Made by a program: the position numbers and the translations under genes
Shown here: in pieces, positions 34,607 through 45,289 of the stretch
How the letters are laid out: the number at the start of each line of letters is the position of its first letter
Numbering within the stretch: position 1 is the first letter of the stretch
The notes under the pieces: generated by a model
What the model was told of the DNA's origin: nothing
Seen by the model: the letters and a program-made list of their open reading frames with translations, nothing else
The model's database searches: none
Assembly: GCA_037133475.1 (NCBI GenBank)
Contig: JBAXOB010000020.1
Coordinates: forward strand, 1-64,000
Source: CAIVAT01 sp037133475
GTDB lineage: Bacteria; Bacteroidota; Bacteroidia; Bacteroidales; FEN-979
Reading direction: 5' to 3'
DNA length: 64,000 nt

Positions 34607-34662
34607 AAATAGCCATAAAGTACCATTCACGGTTTGCATGAACGTTGTTATAATGGCTATTT
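34607..34662. repeat. Inverted repeat AAATAGCCAT / ATGGCTATTT
   Basis: Perfect 10-base arms 36 bases apart fill the gap between DUF4175 and the ATPase-like gene. On the minus strand the second arm is followed by an A-rich, not T-rich, tract, so this is a weak terminator or mRNA-processing stem. Confidence 0.55.
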
Positions 34663-34666
34663 AATG

Positions 34667-37600
34667 TCAATGTTCAATTTTAACAATATAACCGTTTACC
34701 TTTGTTTTGTAGAACGAATTAAGAACCGGCAACACAAGCTGGATGTTATCCAAACTCGCCCTTTTCTTCATGTTATACTGATAATTTAAACCAGGGTTAC
34801 CTATTTGTTGATTTTTTGCCTCCGTTGATTCTCTTTTTTCCTCCTGCTCCCTCATCTGTTCAGCCTTTTCCGATTCAAGCAGTCTTGTCATAATTTTTTG
34901 CTGGCGTAACAATGTCTCCTGGGTAATCCGTTTATTGACCAGATCCTTCTCCATCTGTTCCATCTCCCTGGCAGCTTCGTTTAACGATCCCTGGTCTGTT
35001 ACTCCTTTTGACCCCATTTCGTCCTGGTATTTTTGCATCTCGTTTCTCAAGGCCTCCTGCTGGGCAGCCAGTTTGGCAACTTCGCGGTTCAGCCCGCTTT
35101 GTCCCTGCTTGCTGTTCATTCCCTGCCTGGTTGCCCCTTCTAGTCCCGATTTAAGTTTCTCCAGTTGCTGACCTATTTTTTGCTGGAGATCCTTCATTCC
35201 CTTCGCCGACATTTTACCTCCTTTACTGGAAGGTTTATTGCATTGCTTGTTTCCTGCTTTGGACTTCATGCTCTGCGACATCTGCTCGTTCATTTTATCC
35301 AGCGCCTCATCGAGCAGGATAGCCAGGTTGTTAATCGCGGTCATGGTGAACTGCTGGTTGATGACTGCTTTGTTTATGTCGTGGTTATCCATCGCATCAA
35401 GCGCCTGAGCAAGGTTCCGGGTGATGGAGGCAATCTCCTTCGAAATAACCGGCTTAATCATTACCTGCCTCTTTGCAATCGCATTCAAAGAGTCCTCCAC
35501 AACCTTGATCTTTTCGCTGAATTCCTTTTGCCTGAAAACAACCTGAGGATACCTTGGGTCGGCTCTTCCGATCACCCTGGTAATACCGATCATCTCCTCC
35601 TGGTCAAACGAAAGCCTAACCAGGTTTTCAAGAATCATCCTGATGTTGGAGGCATCTTCAGCCATCTGGTTATCTTCGCTTTCTTCCTCCGAATCCTCCA
35701 TCTGCTTGGCCAGGTCCCTCATGGCTTTGGCAGCCTTTTTCTGCGACTCTGCCGCCTCTTTTCCCTGTTTCTTTTTCAATTTGTTCTGGCTATCGGCCAT
35801 GTGTTTTGAAATACTGTCCCTTTTCGACTTGGTATCTCCTATATTAACCTGTGTTTCAAGCTCTTTACCCATTTTCTCCAACGATTCCGTATGCTTTGAA
35901 AGCGAATCAGCCTTCTCTTTAAGCTGTTGCTGTTCCTTCATCAGCTCTTCAGCGCTCTTTGAGTTTTTTTCGGAATCCTCTGCAAGTTTATCCTGCTTCT
36001 CAGCTGTATTTCTCAAATCCTTTACCATCTCCTCCAGTTTCCTGTCAAACTCAAGTTGCTTCATCAGTGAAAGATTTCTGTCCAGCTGGGTTTCAAGTTC
36101 CTTGTTCGACATCTTCATTTTTTCTAGGAGGCTGGCAAGCTTCGTTTTGTCAATCTGGTTCAGCAGGTTCTTCATCTCTTCGACCATTTTTTTCATCTCC
36201 TCTGAAAATAACTTGTCCATGAGTTCGTCAATCTGCTTCTGCTTTTCAACAATCCGTTCGTTCGTTTGAAGGAACTTTTCCTCATTCCTGATATTATCCC
36301 TGTTTTTCTTTTTGATCTCCTCAACTTTGCTTTCTATTGCCTTGGCTTCATTGATAAGATCCTCAACCTTTTTCTTTTCCTGCCACGAAACAGCGCTTTG
36401 ATCAACCAGTTTCCTGTTCAAATCCTCCATGGTTTTCTGCATCATCTTCGAATCGGAGATACTTCGTTCCAAATCTGAATTAATTGCCTTCTCGTTTTTA
36501 TCGGTATGGTTCGATATTTCATCCAACGAAGGTGTTGCGATTTTTTTCAATTCCGATTTCGAAGATTTTGGACCATGGATGCCGTCATTATCCCAAACCT
36601 CAAAAAAATAGTTCATCCCCTGGCCCGCCAAAGGCAACAGCTTCTGCAAATCAACCGCATAATAAAACACCTGGTTATTGACAGATTTGTCAATTATAAT
36701 CGGTTCAACCTTAAATACCTTAACCGCTGAATCATCCTTTGAAAATACCTGGTAATTAAATGTCAGCTTCGTAAAGCCATAATCATCCTTGATGGTTCCC
36801 TTAAAAAACAGTGAGGCCGTCATCGAGGAATCGACAGATTCAGTAATGAAGATTGACGGGAATCCATCTCCAATGGCAACAATATGGTAATTCAGGGAAT
36901 CGGGCTTGTAAGAATTATCGTTGAATGGCGTTACAGAATAGGCCTGTGATTTCATAGCCTTCAGCGAATAGGTGAACATACTGCCGCTTTTTTCACATAA
37001 CAACGCCGGACCATTATCCATTCTCAGGTGAACAGCCGAAACATCCTTTGTCCTAAACTTCCAGGCAAGCTGCGTTCCTTCGGGAATATTGAAATCGCCG
37101 ATGTTTTCAACAACCTCCTTCGGTTTATTGGTGTATTCAGGGTAAATCAGCAAAACCTCGAAATTCAGGATAATGGGCTTGGGAAAAACCTTAATTTCAA
37201 AATCCTCTGAACGAAAATCCCCGGCAACGAGGTTGAAACGAATGTTACCCTGCAGCGATTTGAACAGGTATTCATAGGTAAAATCCTTCGACCGGGCCAT
37301 CCGGTATTTCAGCTTGCCTGACTGTATAAAAAACTCATTCGGGATCTCCTCCCCAGTGACCCTTATTTTAAAGGTAAAATCTTCCTGCTGCAGCGCAACC
37401 AGGTTCTTTGTTATTATCTCTACCCTGAAGGGAAGGGGTTTCACAAAATCCTGGTTAAACAAAACCATCCGCCGCGTTGGCTCCGAAATAGATTTAGGAT
37501 TAATGACCATCAGCAATAGGATCAATCCTGCCGGGATCAGGGCATACCGCAGATACGGAAGGTTTTTCCTGAAATCGATCACGACATTGAACCTGAAGAT

Positions 37601-38020
37601 CTTCAAAGCAGCCGTTTTCTGTTCAATACTGGCGTTCAGCAGATCCGAAGCAACGTTCCCCGTCTCCTGTTGCTTTATCAACTGTAACGTATTCAACAAC
37701 TTATCCTGGATCTCTCCAAAATGTTTCCCGATTATTTCAGCAGCCTGTTCATGACTGATCAGCTTACCGATTTTAAGCAATTGGGCAGCCGGCACAACCA
37801 CCAGCCTGGCAAAGGCAAAGAGGGCTCCGGAGGTATAGAAGAAAAACAAACAGGTCCTGATAACGTGGTTGAAATTAAACAGGTATTCAAGTCCGATCAA
37901 TGCCAGGTAAAAAGCCGTCAGCAGCGTACTGAGCCACAGCACACCCCTGATCAGCCGGTTTTTATAATATTTCCGGATAAACTGGTCCAGTTTGTAAAGA
38001 AGCAGCGGTTCGTTGGCCAT
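34667..38020 (-). CDS. DUF4175 family large membrane/coiled-coil protein
   Basis: A 1117-residue protein. Three hydrophobic segments (about residues 21-42, 56-76 and 155-172) anchor it. A beta-rich region of about 330 residues follows, then roughly 550 residues of highly charged helix rich in Glu, Lys, Gln and Met (repeated MKKMVEEMKNL-like heptads) that should form a long coiled coil. I recognise the whole as the DUF4175 family, which has no established function. Its conserved place beside ybeY/mnmG suggests a housekeeping role in the envelope, but that is inference. Confidence 0.85.
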   Translation of the reverse strand: MANEPLLLYKLDQFIRKYYKNRLIRGVLWLSTLLTAFYLALIGLEYLFNFNHVIRTCLFFFYTSGALFAFARLVVVPAAQLLKIGKLISHEQAAEIIGKHFGEIQDKLLNTLQLIKQQETGNVASDLLNASIEQKTAALKIFRFNVVIDFRKNLPYLRYALIPAGLILLLMVINPKSISEPTRRMVLFNQDFVKPLPFRVEIITKNLVALQQEDFTFKIRVTGEEIPNEFFIQSGKLKYRMARSKDFTYEYLFKSLQGNIRFNLVAGDFRSEDFEIKVFPKPIILNFEVLLIYPEYTNKPKEVVENIGDFNIPEGTQLAWKFRTKDVSAVHLRMDNGPALLCEKSGSMFTYSLKAMKSQAYSVTPFNDNSYKPDSLNYHIVAIGDGFPSIFITESVDSSMTASLFFKGTIKDDYGFTKLTFNYQVFSKDDSAVKVFKVEPIIIDKSVNNQVFYYAVDLQKLLPLAGQGMNYFFEVWDNDGIHGPKSSKSELKKIATPSLDEISNHTDKNEKAINSDLERSISDSKMMQKTMEDLNRKLVDQSAVSWQEKKKVEDLINEAKAIESKVEEIKKKNRDNIRNEEKFLQTNERIVEKQKQIDELMDKLFSEEMKKMVEEMKNLLNQIDKTKLASLLEKMKMSNKELETQLDRNLSLMKQLEFDRKLEEMVKDLRNTAEKQDKLAEDSEKNSKSAEELMKEQQQLKEKADSLSKHTESLEKMGKELETQVNIGDTKSKRDSISKHMADSQNKLKKKQGKEAAESQKKAAKAMRDLAKQMEDSEEESEDNQMAEDASNIRMILENLVRLSFDQEEMIGITRVIGRADPRYPQVVFRQKEFSEKIKVVEDSLNAIAKRQVMIKPVISKEIASITRNLAQALDAMDNHDINKAVINQQFTMTAINNLAILLDEALDKMNEQMSQSMKSKAGNKQCNKPSSKGGKMSAKGMKDLQQKIGQQLEKLKSGLEGATRQGMNSKQGQSGLNREVAKLAAQQEALRNEMQKYQDEMGSKGVTDQGSLNEAAREMEQMEKDLVNKRITQETLLRQQKIMTRLLESEKAEQMREQEEKRESTEAKNQQIGNPGLNYQYNMKKRASLDNIQLVLPVLNSFYKTKVNGYIVKIEH

Positions 38021-38046
38021 TTAAAAGAATCAGCAGGTAAAAAAAA

Positions 38047-38054
38047 CAAATTTA
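38047..38054 (-). promoter_or_regulatory. Putative -7 element of the DUF4175 promoter
   Basis: On the minus strand TAAATTTG matches TAnnTTTG, 26 bases before the ATG. No -33 TTTG is at the ideal distance. Confidence 0.4.
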
Positions 38055-38151
38055 AATTGAACAGGTGAAATGCAGACCCGACTGAACCTGCCTCACCGTT
38101 TGCAAAAGTACGAATAACCATCACACGATAAATTTACTCCCGGGAATAGCG

Positions 38152-38159
38152 TATTTTTG
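38152..38159 (+). promoter_or_regulatory. Putative -7 element of the gltX promoter
   Basis: TATTTTTG matches TAnnTTTG, 19 bases before the ATG of gltX. A -33 TTTG is not evident. Confidence 0.45.
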
Positions 38160-38178
38160 CAACAATTAAAATAACAGG

Positions 38179-39714
38179 ATGAAAACAGAAAATATCAGGG
38201 TGAGATTTGCCCCCAGTCCAACCGGCCCGCTCCATATCGGGGGGGTTCGCACAGCGCTATACAATTACCTTTTTTCCAAAAAAAACGGCGGCACCCTGAT
38301 CCTCCGCATCGAAGATACGGATCAGAACAGGTTCGTGCCGGGTGCCGAAAAATACATTGTCGATTCCCTTGCCTGGTGCGGTCTTGAATTCGACGAAAGC
38401 CCCGAAAAAGGAGGTCCCTATGCTCCCTACCGCCAGTCGGAACGCTCAGAAATTTACAAGGCCTATATAAAGCTTCTCCTTGAAAACGGCAGCGCATATT
38501 ATGCTTTTGATACAGAACCCGAGCTTGAATCAATGAGAGAGCAGGCCAAAACCAACGGCGGAAAAACCTTTCAGTACGATTCACAAACAAGGAGACACCT
38601 TAAGAATTCGGTTTCTCTTCCGCCAGAAGAAACAGCGGCCCTCCTGGCATCCGGAATTCCCTATGTGATTCGTATCAGGATTCCCGAAAATGAAACTATT
38701 GTGGTCACCGACCTCATTCGCGGAGAGGTAGTGGTAAACTCTTCAAACCTCGACGACAAGGTCCTCTTTAAATCCGACGGGCTCCCCACCTATCATCTTG
38801 CCAACGTTGTAGACGACTACCTGATGAAGATCACCCATGTGATCAGGGGGGAAGAATGGCTGCCCTCGGCGCCGCTGCACGTTTTACTCTACCGCAGTTT
38901 CGGCTGGGAATCCGTTATGCCGCAATTTGCCCACCTTCCGCTGATCCTTAAACCCGATGGCAACGGTAAACTCAGCAAACGTGATGGCGACCGCCTTGGA
39001 TTTCCTGTCTTCCCCACTGCGTGGACAGATCCCAAATCGGGTGAACTCTATTCAGGGTACAGGGAATCGGGCTACCTGCCTGAGGCGGTTATCAACATCC
39101 TGGCCCACCTGGGCTGGAATCCCGGCATTGAACAGGAATTGTTTTCAAAAAAGGAACTTATTGAACTTTTCACACTTGAACGTGTTGGCAAACACGGTTC
39201 CAAATTTGATCCAGAGAAGGCCAAATGGTTCAATCACCAGTATATTCAGAAAAAAAACGAGGAAGAACTTGCCCTTTACCTGGCGCCTTTATTAACCCAG
39301 CACGAAATAGCCCCGTCGCTTGACTACCAGTTGTCGGTAATCCGCCTGGTGAAGGACCGGGTCTCGCTTATTCCCGAATTATGGAGCAATTCATGGTATT
39401 TCTTTATCCGCCCTTCAGCCTATGACCAGCAGGTTTACCAGAAGATCTGGCAGCCCGGAACCACCGGCTGGATCACGGAACTTGCCGGGGAAATAGCATT
39501 GCTGCAGGAGTTCAACAAAGATACCTTTCACGACCTGGTGCAGCAATATACTGCCAGGACGGGCGTCAAAATGGGCCAGATCATGAATCCGCTTCGCCTG
39601 CTGATAATAGGGTCAAACCAGGGGCCCGGGATGATGGATATGGCTGGCGTTATCGGGAAAACCGAGTTCCTGGAGAGGATCGCCATTGGATTAAAAACGT
39701 TCACAGGAAAATAA
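38179..39714 (+). CDS. gltX: Glutamate--tRNA ligase
   Basis: A 511-residue class I aminoacyl-tRNA synthetase. The HIGH motif is PLHIGGVRT and the KMSKS motif is KLSKRDGD. The C-terminal anticodon-binding region is complete. Because glnS is also present in the window, this enzyme probably charges only tRNA-Glu and need not misacylate tRNA-Gln. It is divergent from the DUF4175 gene, with putative promoters for both in the 158-base spacer. Confidence 0.97.
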   Translation: MKTENIRVRFAPSPTGPLHIGGVRTALYNYLFSKKNGGTLILRIEDTDQNRFVPGAEKYIVDSLAWCGLEFDESPEKGGPYAPYRQSERSEIYKAYIKLLLENGSAYYAFDTEPELESMREQAKTNGGKTFQYDSQTRRHLKNSVSLPPEETAALLASGIPYVIRIRIPENETIVVTDLIRGEVVVNSSNLDDKVLFKSDGLPTYHLANVVDDYLMKITHVIRGEEWLPSAPLHVLLYRSFGWESVMPQFAHLPLILKPDGNGKLSKRDGDRLGFPVFPTAWTDPKSGELYSGYRESGYLPEAVINILAHLGWNPGIEQELFSKKELIELFTLERVGKHGSKFDPEKAKWFNHQYIQKKNEEELALYLAPLLTQHEIAPSLDYQLSVIRLVKDRVSLIPELWSNSWYFFIRPSAYDQQVYQKIWQPGTTGWITELAGEIALLQEFNKDTFHDLVQQYTARTGVKMGQIMNPLRLLIIGSNQGPGMMDMAGVIGKTEFLERIAIGLKTFTGK

Positions 39715-39862
39715 ACGCTCGGCAAAACTTTACAAAACAAAAATTGCCCATCTGATAGCGACAAAACCGGTTAACGAATGCCCCCCGGCCCAATAAATTT
39801 TAACTGATCCAGACAACCATTCATCACGATTTCATATCTTTATATGGTTAAATATACCCTGT

Positions 39863-42800
39863 ATGTCCAGATACGGGACTATTCTCCTTTTTTTTATCTT
39901 GTCCATTGCCTCGCCGGCATCTGTTAATCCGGCTTTTGCCGGGAAACATCGCGCTTTCATTGAGAACAAAGGCCAGATCATCGACCAGAATAACAAACCC
40001 AATCCGGCCGTTCTTTACCTGCTGAACACCCCCGGGTTAAATGTGCAGTTGCGCAGAAGCGGGTTCAGCTATGATCTCTACCGGATATCGAATATTGAAC
40101 ATAGAATACAGAATGCCGAAATGCCGTGTGACCAGTCACACAACAAGGGTCATGATTCGTCAAGTGTTAACTTTCACAGGATCGACTTCGACCTGGTTGG
40201 TGCAAACCCAGCCTGCGAAATCCTTGCCTCCGCGACTTCATCCGATTACCTGAATTATTATACCACCGGGACATCTGTTAACGGAGCCACAAAGGTCAGG
40301 TCATACGAGAACGTTTCCTATAAAAACATCTATCCCGGCATTGATCTCGAGTTTCAGGCAGATTCCACCTCCGGAGTGAAGTACAATTTCATCGTTCATC
40401 CTGGCGGCGACCTCTCCGCTATAAGAATTAATATTGCAGGGGCTGAAGTTGACCTTACAGGTTCAGGGTACCTGATTCTGAAAACTTCTGTCGGGACTAT
40501 CGAAGAGAAAATTCCTGAAAGTTATTATTTGATTGACAGTAAAAAATCAAAGGTCCATGCTTCTTTTACCCGGCTTGGGCAGAATATTTTCGGACTATCC
40601 GTAAACAGCCGCATCGGAGGAGCAACCACGCTGGTCATCGACCCGGTGCCCAACCGTCTCTGGTCGACCTATTATGGCGGGATGAATGCAAATCCAAGTT
40701 CGACGGAAGCCATTAACTGTATAAAGATCGACAAGGATGGAAACCTGGTGATTGTCGGCGAGACACCCTCTCCGGATAACATGGCAACGGCAGGTTCATT
40801 TCAAAGCACACTCGGCGGGGATGCCGATGCTTTTCTGGCCAAATTCACCCCCGATGGTGCACGCTTATGGGCAACCTATTACGGAGGCAGCGATAAAGAC
40901 AGGGGCGTAGGATGCGCGGTGAATGCCCTCGGAGACATATTCATTACCGGAGAGACATACTCGACCAGCCAGATCGCAACCCCGGGCACCTACCAGACGA
41001 CACTTGGCGGATTCAGCGACGGGTTTGCCGCCCGTTTCTTCCCCGATGGAACCCGCAGCTGGGGCACCTATTACGGGGGAAGCGAATCGGAACGAAATTG
41101 CGGATGCACACTTGACAAAGACGGAAATCTCTATACTGTCGGACAGAGTTATTCTGGCAACAACATCTCTACCCCCGGGGCCTACCAGGTTGGAAACAAC
41201 GGCAACGGGGATGCATACCTGGCCAAATTTCATCCCGACGGGAAGCTGGCGTGGGGAACCTATTATGGCGGCAATCTCGCTGATCTCGCATTAGGCGTAT
41301 GCGCCGACACCCTGGGCAACATCATTATGACGGGAAATACAAAGTCACATGGCGATATCGCTTCGCCAGGGGCACACCAGGAGACCTATGGCGGAACCGG
41401 TACCAACGGTGGTGGTGACGGGTTTATCATCAGGTTCAATACCGACGGGCAACGGCAGTGGGGAACCTATTACGGCGGTGCAGAGGGGGATGATGCAACT
41501 GCTTGTGTCTGCACGAACAGCGGGATGATCTACGTGACAGGCGATACCGGGTCGGATGACAACATCTCCACCCCCGGCAGTTACCAGCCAACGCGTTATT
41601 TTGGAACGGACGCCTTTTTCGTCAAATTCACCATGGCAGGCACGCGGATCTGGGGCACCTATTATGGCGGTGACATCGAGGACCACGGCATGGCCTGCGA
41701 CTATGATCCCAGGGGAAATGTGTTTGTAAGCGGGTATACGGCCTCCTCCTTTAACATCTCGACCCCCAATGCCTACCAGGTCTATAACAATGGCTACTGG
41801 GATGTCTTTCTTGCAAAATTCGACACCAACGGCTCACGCACCTGGTGCACTTACTTTGGAGCTTCCTGGGCTGACTGGTGCTATACCCTTGCTGTCGATA
41901 CCAACGACCGTCAATACATTGGCGGACAAACCGGTTCGACGACCGGCATGGCAAGCCCCGGGGCCTTCCAGACCGTTTTCGGCGGGCCCTATTCTGACGG
42001 CTTTATGGCCAAATTTACCGATTGCGTCAACCCTCATTCAGGTCCCATAACAGGTAAGGATATTGTTTGTAAAAACACAGTGGAAACTTACTCAATACCC
42101 CCAATTTACAAGGTGTTCACATACAACTGGGCAGTTCCGCCGGGGGCTTCGATCCTTTCGGGGCAGAACACCGCTACCATTACGGTTTCCTATTCCAATA
42201 CAGCCATTGCGGGAAAACTTTCCGTATATGCCACGAACCTTTGCGGAACAGGCGATACGGCCATGATGATGATCACCGTCAATGCCAACCCGGAACCGGT
42301 TCTTACCGGGAGTAACACTGTATGCTGGAATACTGTTTCGACCTATTCAACCCAGGCAGGCAAGGTCAACTACGTATGGAACTATTCTCCCGGGGGATCG
42401 ATCATGAGCGGGGGCGGGAATAACAACAATACCGCAGGAATTTCATGGAGCACGACAGGTTCGCACTGGGTAAGCGTAACCTTTGACAATGGGAACGGAT
42501 GCCCCGTCCCGCCTGCCACGATCCTGCCCGTTACAGTCCAGGCCGGGCCGCCACTGAACAATGCGCCCCTGTCAAAAACCATTTGTTCGGGCGACTCAAC
42601 AAGGATTCTTCTGACTTCCAGCCAGGCGGGAACCACCTTCACCTGGCTGGCCGCGGGTTCCTCCCCCGATGTCACCGGGTTCGCCGGCGGAAGCGGGGAT
42701 TCCATCAACCAGAAACTTGTCAATTCGGGAAGTGCTACCACTACCGTAACTTATACCATTACCACGCATTTCAATGGTTGTGCCGGGCTTCCCGCTGACT

Positions 42801-44956
42801 ATGTGGTGTCTGTGCTCCCCTTAGCGCCCGTGAGCGTTTCTGTTACGCCAACGCAAAACCCTGTTTGCAGCGGGATCCCCGTAACCTACACGGCAACCCC
42901 CTTCAATGGCGGGGCTTCCCCCTCCTATCAGTGGAAAATCAATGGAATTTCAGTCGGGGCTAACAGCAACACTTATTCCTATTTCCCGGTAACGGGTGAT
43001 TGCATCACCGCTGAGTTAACTTCCAACACTGCCTGTCCCACCGGAAACCCTGCCTTGTCAAATTCCATCTGCATGACGGTCAACCCGGTCATGCCTGTCA
43101 GTGTTTCAATAACGTCATCGGGAAATTCCGTATGTGCCGGTGTGCCAGTTATCTTCACCGCATTCCCGGTCCACCAGGGCATTTCACCGGTATACCAGTG
43201 GAAAGTCAACGGGGTAAGCCAGGCAATGAATATCAATCCGTTTACCTATGTTCCGACAAATGGCGACTGTGTCATGTGCGAGCTGACATCCGACATCGCC
43301 TGTGCCACCGGGAACCCGGCCACCTCGAACACTATTTGTGTAACTGTTGATCCGGTATTGCCGGTCAGCGTTACTGTTACAACGCCGCTTATTACGGTCT
43401 GTGCAGGGACCTTGGTCACCTTTACTGCAAATCCCGCCCACGGAGGAACACTGCCCGGTTATCAATGGAAAGTGAATGCAAACAATGTGATCAATGCAAA
43501 CAATGCAAGCTATGCATACAATGCGGTCGATGGAGATGTGGTGACCTGTGAACTGACCTCTTCTGAAAGTTGTGTCACCGGAAATCCTGCGCTAAGTCCG
43601 CCGGTAACCATGACTGTTAACCCCAATCTTGCGGTATCCGTTTCAATTACGGCTTCGGCAAATCCATCCTGTTCCGGCAACCAGGTGACATTTACGGCAA
43701 CTCCCGGCCATGGCGGTCTGGTACCGGGATACCAATGGAAAGTCAATGCAGGTAATGTGATCAATGCAAACAATGCAAGCTATGCATACAATGCAGTGAA
43801 CGGAGATGTTGTGACCTGTGAGCTGACCTCATCTGAAAACTGTGTTACGGGTAATCCCGCGCTTTCGAATGCGATCACGATGACCGTTAATACCAACCAG
43901 CCGGCAGGGGTGTCCATTTCAACCCTGACCAATCCATTCTGCCCTGGAACGGCGGTCACCATCACGGCTGCGCCAACCAATGGCGGACCTGCGCCAGTCT
44001 ATCAATGGAAACTGAACGGTGCCAATGCAGGAACTAACCTATACTCCTTCACCTTTAACCCTTTAGCTGGCGACAGTGTGCGCTGTGTCATGACCTCGAA
44101 CCTGAATTGTGTAACCGGCAACCCGGCCAGTTCAGCAAAGATCATCATGACAGGACGGGCAGCGCCGGATGTTACATTTACCACTTGTTTCGATACAGTA
44201 ACCATCCTGGGTGCCCAACCCTTCAAGCTGCATGGAGGATTGCCCCTGGGCGGTCAGTACAGCGGTCCCGGGGTAAATCCGGTTACCGGGATTTTTACGC
44301 CTTCGTTTGCCGGAACCGGGCTGAAAACAATCACTTATGGTTACTCAAACGTTTATACCTGCCTTGCGACCAAAACAAAAACCATCCTGGTACAACCTAA
44401 CCCGTCGTTCACCTGCGGCAACAACCTGACTGATATCCGGGATAACAAGATTTATCCAACCGTTCAAATCGGTTCCCAATGCTGGATGGCTGCAAATCTG
44501 GATTTCGGATTTCAGATTTCGCATTTAACTCCTCAAACCGACAACTGCACTCCCGAAAAGTACCAGCACCCTGCATCTTTTTACCAATGGGACGAACTGA
44601 TGCAATACCACCACACAGAGGCCATCCAGGGCCTTTGTCCTCCCGGATGGCACATTCCCTCCTCCGCCGAGTGGAATGCCCTCCTGGCCCTCTGCAATGG
44701 CCCTGGCGAAGCCGCCGGCCCGCTGAAGGATACCCTGTTGGTAAATGGCTTCCATTCATACCAGCAGGGGTTTCTTTATTTGAACAACACCTGGGCCTTC
44801 ACTGCGGGCCTATACGCCGGTGCGATGTACTGGACTTCGACCTCTTCGGGACCTGACCGTGCAGTTGCACGGGGGCTGAACGAGTACAACATGAGTGTCT
44901 CCCTGTACCCGTCGTCGAGGGGAAATGCTTTTTCGGTGAGGTGTATTAAAGATTAG
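39863..44956 (+). CDS. Giant exported SBBP/Ig-repeat protein with FISUMP C-terminal domain
   Basis: A 1697-residue secreted protein. A signal peptide (about residues 1-26) is followed by a DUF7948-type domain (about 30-270). Then come SBBP beta-propeller repeats (about 270-720), each with a WGTYYGG-like core, and PKD-like modules (about 730-985). Five tandem Ig-like repeats of about 90 residues (about 988-1430) share YQWK and CVTGNPA motifs. The C-terminus is a FISUMP (Fib_succ_major) domain with QCWMAANL and GWHIPSSAEWN. Family knowledge: such proteins are surface adhesins or scaffold proteins of Bacteroidota. Repeats 3 and 4 share a 41-base identical stretch. Residues about 75-95 look like a low-complexity insert in the DUF7948 domain. 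Substrate unknown. Confidence 0.85.
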   Translation: MSRYGTILLFFILSIASPASVNPAFAGKHRAFIENKGQIIDQNNKPNPAVLYLLNTPGLNVQLRRSGFSYDLYRISNIEHRIQNAEMPCDQSHNKGHDSSSVNFHRIDFDLVGANPACEILASATSSDYLNYYTTGTSVNGATKVRSYENVSYKNIYPGIDLEFQADSTSGVKYNFIVHPGGDLSAIRINIAGAEVDLTGSGYLILKTSVGTIEEKIPESYYLIDSKKSKVHASFTRLGQNIFGLSVNSRIGGATTLVIDPVPNRLWSTYYGGMNANPSSTEAINCIKIDKDGNLVIVGETPSPDNMATAGSFQSTLGGDADAFLAKFTPDGARLWATYYGGSDKDRGVGCAVNALGDIFITGETYSTSQIATPGTYQTTLGGFSDGFAARFFPDGTRSWGTYYGGSESERNCGCTLDKDGNLYTVGQSYSGNNISTPGAYQVGNNGNGDAYLAKFHPDGKLAWGTYYGGNLADLALGVCADTLGNIIMTGNTKSHGDIASPGAHQETYGGTGTNGGGDGFIIRFNTDGQRQWGTYYGGAEGDDATACVCTNSGMIYVTGDTGSDDNISTPGSYQPTRYFGTDAFFVKFTMAGTRIWGTYYGGDIEDHGMACDYDPRGNVFVSGYTASSFNISTPNAYQVYNNGYWDVFLAKFDTNGSRTWCTYFGASWADWCYTLAVDTNDRQYIGGQTGSTTGMASPGAFQTVFGGPYSDGFMAKFTDCVNPHSGPITGKDIVCKNTVETYSIPPIYKVFTYNWAVPPGASILSGQNTATITVSYSNTAIAGKLSVYATNLCGTGDTAMMMITVNANPEPVLTGSNTVCWNTVSTYSTQAGKVNYVWNYSPGGSIMSGGGNNNNTAGISWSTTGSHWVSVTFDNGNGCPVPPATILPVTVQAGPPLNNAPLSKTICSGDSTRILLTSSQAGTTFTWLAAGSSPDVTGFAGGSGDSINQKLVNSGSATTTVTYTITTHFNGCAGLPADYVVSVLPLAPVSVSVTPTQNPVCSGIPVTYTATPFNGGASPSYQWKINGISVGANSNTYSYFPVTGDCITAELTSNTACPTGNPALSNSICMTVNPVMPVSVSITSSGNSVCAGVPVIFTAFPVHQGISPVYQWKVNGVSQAMNINPFTYVPTNGDCVMCELTSDIACATGNPATSNTICVTVDPVLPVSVTVTTPLITVCAGTLVTFTANPAHGGTLPGYQWKVNANNVINANNASYAYNAVDGDVVTCELTSSESCVTGNPALSPPVTMTVNPNLAVSVSITASANPSCSGNQVTFTATPGHGGLVPGYQWKVNAGNVINANNASYAYNAVNGDVVTCELTSSENCVTGNPALSNAITMTVNTNQPAGVSISTLTNPFCPGTAVTITAAPTNGGPAPVYQWKLNGANAGTNLYSFTFNPLAGDSVRCVMTSNLNCVTGNPASSAKIIMTGRAAPDVTFTTCFDTVTILGAQPFKLHGGLPLGGQYSGPGVNPVTGIFTPSFAGTGLKTITYGYSNVYTCLATKTKTILVQPNPSFTCGNNLTDIRDNKIYPTVQIGSQCWMAANLDFGFQISHLTPQTDNCTPEKYQHPASFYQWDELMQYHHTEAIQGLCPPGWHIPSSAEWNALLALCNGPGEAAGPLKDTLLVNGFHSYQQGFLYLNNTWAFTAGLYAGAMYWTSTSSGPDRAVARGLNEYNMSVSLYPSSRGNAFSVRCIKD
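43484..43794 (+). repeat. Tandem 270-bp coding repeats with 41 identical bases
   Basis: Bases 43484-43524 recur exactly at 43754-43794, 270 bases on, inside repeats 3 and 4 of the giant Ig-repeat protein. The encoded residues (NVINANNASYAYNA) are identical although the rest of the repeats has drifted, which suggests recent duplication or gene conversion. Confidence 0.85.
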
Positions 44957-45289
44957 CATCTTTGTTTCTCCATTTCGCCTTTCGCAATTCTGTTTACGCT
45001 GATGGGAAGATATACGAAAAAATAAATATTTCCACCATTCAAGCTGATGAAACTTTATCCTTGCCGGTTGATTGGTAAATCGAGAAATCCCCGTGAAAAA
45101 CAAAGTTTCAACCAAAATTTTAACCGGTAAAGTCAAGAATACAACGGCTTATAAATGGTTTAGAGAAAGGAGAATTTGTACAATCCTGAAATCTCCAAAA
45201 TATCTTCATCTTTACATCTAATTTGTTAAATCAACCTCTTTAGGTAAGGAAACACGATTTACTAAGCTTAAATTCAAATAAATAAGAAA

